Positions 14,293 to 17,316 of a stretch of 17,316 nucleotides of DNA are shown in pieces. Source of the DNA: Halobacteriovorax sp. (GTDB lineage Bacteria > Bdellovibrionota > Bacteriovoracia > Bacteriovoracales > Bacteriovoracaceae); NCBI GenBank assembly GCA_002686115.1, contig NZAF01000170.1, positions 1-17,316 on the forward strand. The letters are read 5' to 3'. The notes under the pieces were generated by a model. That model saw nothing but the letters and a program-made list of their open reading frames with translations, was not told the origin of the DNA and made no database searches. How positions within the stretch are numbered: the first letter of the stretch is position 1; each line of letters begins with the position of its first letter. The translations under genes and the position numbers were made by a program.

Positions 14293-15414
14293 ATGGCTTT
14301 TAGTGACATTTTAAAGCTTAAAAAAGAAGAGCAAAAAAAAGAAGAGACAATCTTCGTTCGTGATCTCATTGTAGGTTCAGATATATTTACAGTTCTTCTT
14401 GTAAAAAAGATGGCACCAGAACATAAAGACTCCTTTAAAATTTTAAGCGAGGCGAAGCTTACATTAGAAAATATTCAAAACCTTGGACCTTATACCATTC
14501 GCGGAGAAGCTAATATTGAGGCCATAAAATCAGAGTTTAATCTTGATGATAGCGAGCCTGTTTACAGTGAATTTTATAAGGAAATGAAGTTTCATAAATT
14601 TCACTCTAGAACTAAGCCCATGACCCTTTTAGAGGGAGAGGACTTTTATACTCATGCACACATTAAGGCAGAGGAGGCAAGCCTTCTTGACCTTACTCTG
14701 AGTGATGTAGAAAGAGTAAATGAATGTCTTATTGAAAATAGAATTTCAAGTGTTGAAAAACTAGATAGTACAGAGCTTATCGATAAGAAAAACTGGGCAA
14801 TACATTGTACAAATGGCCTTATTATAGAATGTGAAAATCTTTACTGGGGTGAAAGTCCATATCAACTCTATCATCTCCTATCTAATAAAAGTGTTTTTGA
14901 TAACGAGACTGTGGAGTACTTAGAATCAACTAAAACACCACTTGCACTTTATGTGAATTTTAATTTTGAAAATGTTGTGATTGATAAAGAGGAAACTATC
15001 TTTTTTCCATTAAGTTTTACTCATGAATGGGGACACTTTATTGGAGATGTTTCAAACGTAGATGAAGAAAATGTTAAGCAGGTTGCCAGATTTGTCACCT
15101 TTGTTAACAAAGAAGAGAGCACAGAAGAAGATATTTCAAAAAAAATACGACTTTTGAAAAAAAATATAGAAAAAAATTTCGAGTCTTTTAAAGGCGAAAA
15201 CTACTCTGAGCAAGTGGTTTTGACGGAAAACTCACCGTGTTCAAAAATTGACGACTCAATGCTAAGTGAAGATGAGCTTAAAAAGAAATCTCTTACTTTT
15301 TTTAGTTACAATGCACCTTTGTTTGCTAAGAGTGAAGATGATGGTAACAGCGCAGATTCCTGTGGGCAGCTCTCGTATTTCGCGAGAGGGTATTTTGCCC
15401 ACAAAAATATTTAG
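14293..15414 (+). CDS. Cytosolic protein of unknown function with an HEWGH motif
   Basis: I do not recognise this 373-residue protein. It has no signal peptide or membrane helix. After a Lys/Glu-rich start, FVRDLIVGSDIFTVLLVKKM (21-40) looks like the first strand and helix of a nucleotide-binding fold, but without the GxGxxG glycines. HEWGH (244-248) fits the zinc-protease pattern HExxH. However, it sits in what looks like a beta-rich segment (strands PLALYVNFNF and TIFFPLSF nearby) and may be fortuitous. A Lys-rich helix follows at about 275-295. The C-terminus SCGQLSYFARGYFAHKNI is partly encoded in a long hairpin (15361-15403). One possibility is a degenerate flavin amine-oxidase-like protein, and this is a weak inference. 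GGGGGAC lies just before the ATG. Confidence 0.8.
   Translation: MAFSDILKLKKEEQKKEETIFVRDLIVGSDIFTVLLVKKMAPEHKDSFKILSEAKLTLENIQNLGPYTIRGEANIEAIKSEFNLDDSEPVYSEFYKEMKFHKFHSRTKPMTLLEGEDFYTHAHIKAEEASLLDLTLSDVERVNECLIENRISSVEKLDSTELIDKKNWAIHCTNGLIIECENLYWGESPYQLYHLLSNKSVFDNETVEYLESTKTPLALYVNFNFENVVIDKEETIFFPLSFTHEWGHFIGDVSNVDEENVKQVARFVTFVNKEESTEEDISKKIRLLKKNIEKNFESFKGENYSEQVVLTENSPCSKIDDSMLSEDELKKKSLTFFSYNAPLFAKSEDDGNSADSCGQLSYFARGYFAHKNI
15361..15403 (+). repeat. Two-stem hairpin in the 3' end of the 14293 gene
   Basis: The outer stem TGTGGGCA (15361-15368) with TGCCCACA (15396-15403) has eight perfect pairs. The inner stem CTCTCG (15370-15375) with CGAGAG (15383-15388) has six, closing a seven-base loop. 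An asymmetric bulge (15389-15395) separates them. It lies inside the coding sequence, ending 11 bases before the last base of the stop codon. What follows is A-rich, so it is not a standard rho-independent terminator on the plus strand. Confidence 0.6.
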
Positions 15415-15458
15415 TGAATAATTCAAAATAATCTCCTTATTTGTATCATTTCAAGGTG

Positions 15459-15487
15459 TTGACAAAAATACAGAAGCCGACCAAAAT
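15459..15487 (+). promoter_or_regulatory. Promoter of the outer-membrane protein genes
   Basis: A perfect -35 TTGACA (15459-15464), 17 bases, then CAAAAT (15482-15487). The start would be near 15494, giving a leader of about 70 bases before the ATG. The strong -35 box, leader hairpin and strong ribosome-binding site all suit an abundant envelope protein. Confidence 0.6.
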
Positions 15488-15527
15488 TTTTAGTACGACT
15501 ATTTATTTTTTAAACGAATGTTTTTTT

Positions 15528-15545
15528 TCAGTTTTTATAAACTGA
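15528..15545 (+). promoter_or_regulatory. Leader stem-loop of the outer-membrane protein mRNA
   Basis: TCAGTTT (15528-15534) pairs perfectly with AAACTGA (15539-15545) around TTAT. It lies six bases before the AAGGAG ribosome-binding site and follows a run of Ts. It may stabilise the mRNA or be a site for post-transcriptional control. It is too close to the gene to be its terminator. Confidence 0.4.
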
Positions 15546-15564
15546 CATATCAAGGAGAGAAATG

Positions 15565-16722
15565 ATGAAAAAACAATTAGCTGTAGCTGCAGGTCTAGCT
15601 TTATTATCGACTTCAGCATTCGCAACAAAAGCAAGATTACAAGCTCTAGGTCAAGGTGGAACTGCTAAAGGACTTCAAGGTTCTTTCTTCCTAGATGATT
15701 CAAGAAACGTTTTCTTAAACCCAGCTTCACTAAATGAAATGTCAAACTACGTTGTAACTGAATGGGGAAGAGGAGACGATGGTGCTACTCCAACTGCAAC
15801 AACAACAGATGATTCAGCGACGACACCTCATGCTGAAGGTGGTTTCTTTAGAGATGGTGGAAGTATCAACTATGGTCTTTACCTTGGTAATGAGTATGGA
15901 ACAAACAACAGTGTTAAAAGAAACGCGGATATGCAACAAACTGACAACAATTTAGACCTTTTCTTTGCCGGAAATATGGGTTTTGATTGGGGAGCAAGAA
16001 TTTCTTATTCTTCATCTTCTAACAAAAGAGATGGTGGAATTGAAATTGAAAATGATACTTTAGGTCTTGGTCTTGGTATTAATCATGGAAAAATTGGTGC
16101 TTATGCAAACCTTCTTTTAAAAGATGAGTCTACAGGTTCGGATGATGGAACTACAACAAACGCTGATGATAAGTTTGAAGCTGATTTAGGTCTTAATCTT
16201 GGTGTTTCTTATGATCACAAGAACATGACTTTTTACGCTGATTATGACAAGCAAGGACATGAGAGAACGGTTTCTGCATCTAGAACAGAAGTTGAAACTA
16301 CTCAAATCAATGTTGGTGTTGCTAACAAAATGTCAATGAATGAAACTTCAATGATGTTTGTAGATTTTAGATTTAGATCTGTTGAAGAAGAAACTGTTGG
16401 TGGAGATACTGAAAAGACAACTGCTCTACCTTTGACAATTGGTTTTGAAACTCAGGCGACGTCATGGTTAGCACTTAGAGCATCAGTTTCTCAAAATATC
16501 ATCATAAATGATGAGGAAACAACAGGTACAACAAACTCTGAAAAAACATCTGACAATACAACTAACATCAATGCAGGAGCAACTTTAACTTTTGGAAAGT
16601 TAAGTGTTGACGGTGTAATTGGCACCACTGGTTTAAATAGAGATACAACAGGTGCTAACGAACAAGGTGTTCTTGCAACTGATAACTTAATGACTAGAGT
16701 AGCTGTTAGCTACATGTTCTAA
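15565..16722 (+). CDS. Outer-membrane beta-barrel protein, lineage-specific porin-like
   Basis: This 385-residue exported protein starts MKKQLAVAAGLALLSTSAFA, a textbook signal peptide. The mature part alternates short amphipathic strands with Gly/Asn/Asp/Thr-rich loops and ends SYMF, with the terminal aromatic residue recognised by the BAM complex. A conserved N-terminal block, LDDSRNVFLNPASLNE (residues about 43-58), is shared with the next gene. Acidic Thr-rich loops (near residues 70-90 and 310-330) are probably surface-exposed. Two adjacent ATGs (15562, 15565) are possible. I chose the second because AAGGAG (15552-15557) is then seven bases away. A pore, adhesin or structural role cannot be separated here. 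It has its own promoter and leader hairpin, and the paralog follows 23 bases after its stop, probably in the same transcript. Confidence 0.88.
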   Translation: MKKQLAVAAGLALLSTSAFATKARLQALGQGGTAKGLQGSFFLDDSRNVFLNPASLNEMSNYVVTEWGRGDDGATPTATTTDDSATTPHAEGGFFRDGGSINYGLYLGNEYGTNNSVKRNADMQQTDNNLDLFFAGNMGFDWGARISYSSSSNKRDGGIEIENDTLGLGLGINHGKIGAYANLLLKDESTGSDDGTTTNADDKFEADLGLNLGVSYDHKNMTFYADYDKQGHERTVSASRTEVETTQINVGVANKMSMNETSMMFVDFRFRSVEEETVGGDTEKTTALPLTIGFETQATSWLALRASVSQNIIINDEETTGTTNSEKTSDNTTNINAGATLTFGKLSVDGVIGTTGLNRDTTGANEQGVLATDNLMTRVAVSYMF

Positions 16723-16745
16723 TTGTTAGAAATAGGAGAATTAAA

Positions 16746-17316
16746 ATGAGAAAATTTATAGCTATCGGTTCAGTAGCAGCTTTGATGGGATTATCAGCTA
16801 ACGCGACAATCTCAAGAATTAAAGCTCTAGGGAATCAAGAAACAGACATGGAAGGTAACTACTGGTTTGATGACTCTCGAGACATCTTTTTAAACCCAGC
16901 GATGATGCACAAGTATGCTGATCAGGTTATTCTTGAGTGGGGTGGTAATGGTAAAGATCTTGCTGCTGCAAACTCTAACTCTGAATTAAACACAAACACT
17001 GATTCAGAACCAACTGCACAAGGTGGTTTCTTAAAGAAATCTGGTAACTATGTCTATGGTGTTTATTTGGGGAATGAATCTAATACTTCAGCTCAGCTTA
17101 GAGCTCTATCATCTTCTCAAGCTGCTTTTCTAGAGGGAGAGGCATCAATTAATAATACAGACACTGCAGGCGCAGAGGGGAATTTGCTAGACGGTTCCGA
17201 CAACCAAATTGATTTATTCTTTGGTTGGGAGTCTGGTTTAAAGTATGGTGTTAACTTCCTTTATTCTAAGAGTGATGATGACAATAATAACTCTGAAGAT
17301 GAAGCTATGGCAGTAA
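16746..17316 (+). CDS. Second outer-membrane beta-barrel paralog, cut by the window edge
   Basis: This reading frame runs open for 190 codons to the right edge, so the gene is incomplete in this window. The start ATG has AGGAG (16734-16738) seven bases upstream. A signal peptide, MRKFIAIGSVAALMGLSANA, is followed by TISRIKALG. This parallels TKARLQALG in the preceding protein, and FDDSRDIFLNPAMMHK parallels its LDDSRNVFLNPASLNE. Both then share an EWG motif, an acidic Thr/Asn-rich loop, a GGFxxxxG(N/S) segment, a (N/I)YGxYLGNE strand and an NNLDLFF/NQIDLFF strand. It is therefore a diverged tandem duplicate, 23 bases downstream and probably co-transcribed. Loop sequences differ much more than strands, as expected for surface-exposed loops. 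Confidence 0.88.
   Translation, partial: MRKFIAIGSVAALMGLSANATISRIKALGNQETDMEGNYWFDDSRDIFLNPAMMHKYADQVILEWGGNGKDLAAANSNSELNTNTDSEPTAQGGFLKKSGNYVYGVYLGNESNTSAQLRALSSSQAAFLEGEASINNTDTAGAEGNLLDGSDNQIDLFFGWESGLKYGVNFLYSKSDDDNNNSEDEAMAV

Overview
The window is AT-rich chromosomal DNA from a Gram-negative bacterium. My best guess is the Bacteriovoracales (Bacteriovorax/Halobacteriovorax group of the Bdellovibrionota), a lineage of predatory bacteria. That guess is an inference from five things: low-GC codon use, the rplU-rpmA-obg-rsfS-rlmH gene order, Lys/Glu/Asn/Ile-rich proteins, many lineage-specific secreted hypothetical proteins, and acidic beta-barrel outer-membrane proteins. No marker here proves the genus. 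I see no insertion sequence, CRISPR array, prophage or toxin-antitoxin locus.

Layout, left to right. (1) 1-300: an initiator tRNA-fMet gene on the minus strand with its own sigma70-like promoter and a rho-independent terminator. (2) 409-2745, plus strand: a small protein of unknown function with a terminator, trpS, and an FHA-domain/coiled-coil protein. (3) 2742-5503, minus strand: the ribosome block rplU-rpmA, a terminator, then the tightly packed obg-rsfS-rlmH. rplU has a structured 5' leader that may be an autoregulatory r-protein element. (4) 5725-7316, plus strand: a translationally coupled pair of unknown genes, the second exported. (5) 7319-9923, minus strand: a MarC-family membrane protein and a 627-residue exported phospholipase-D-superfamily protein with two intact HKD motifs. 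(6) 10114-11186: two convergent small exported proteins sharing one terminator. (7) 11234-14187, plus strand: an SLC1/DAACS acidic amino acid symporter, then an MltD-like lipoprotein lytic transglycosylase with LysM repeats. (8) 14293-17316, plus strand: a cytoplasmic unknown protein, then two tandem paralogous outer-membrane proteins, the second cut by the window edge.

How the genes fit together. The left half is core translation: initiator tRNA, Trp-tRNA synthetase, two 50S proteins, the 50S-assembly GTPase Obg, the 50S silencing factor RsfS and the 23S methyltransferase RlmH. The right half is mostly envelope: a transporter, a murein hydrolase, an exported phospholipase-like enzyme, lineage-specific exported proteins and tandem porin-like proteins. 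In a predator the envelope genes could serve prey entry or remodelling, but nothing in the sequence itself shows this. The parts least explained by known families are the coupled pair at 5725-7316, the exported PLD-like protein, the protein at 14293 with its strongly structured gene end, and the tandem outer-membrane paralogs.
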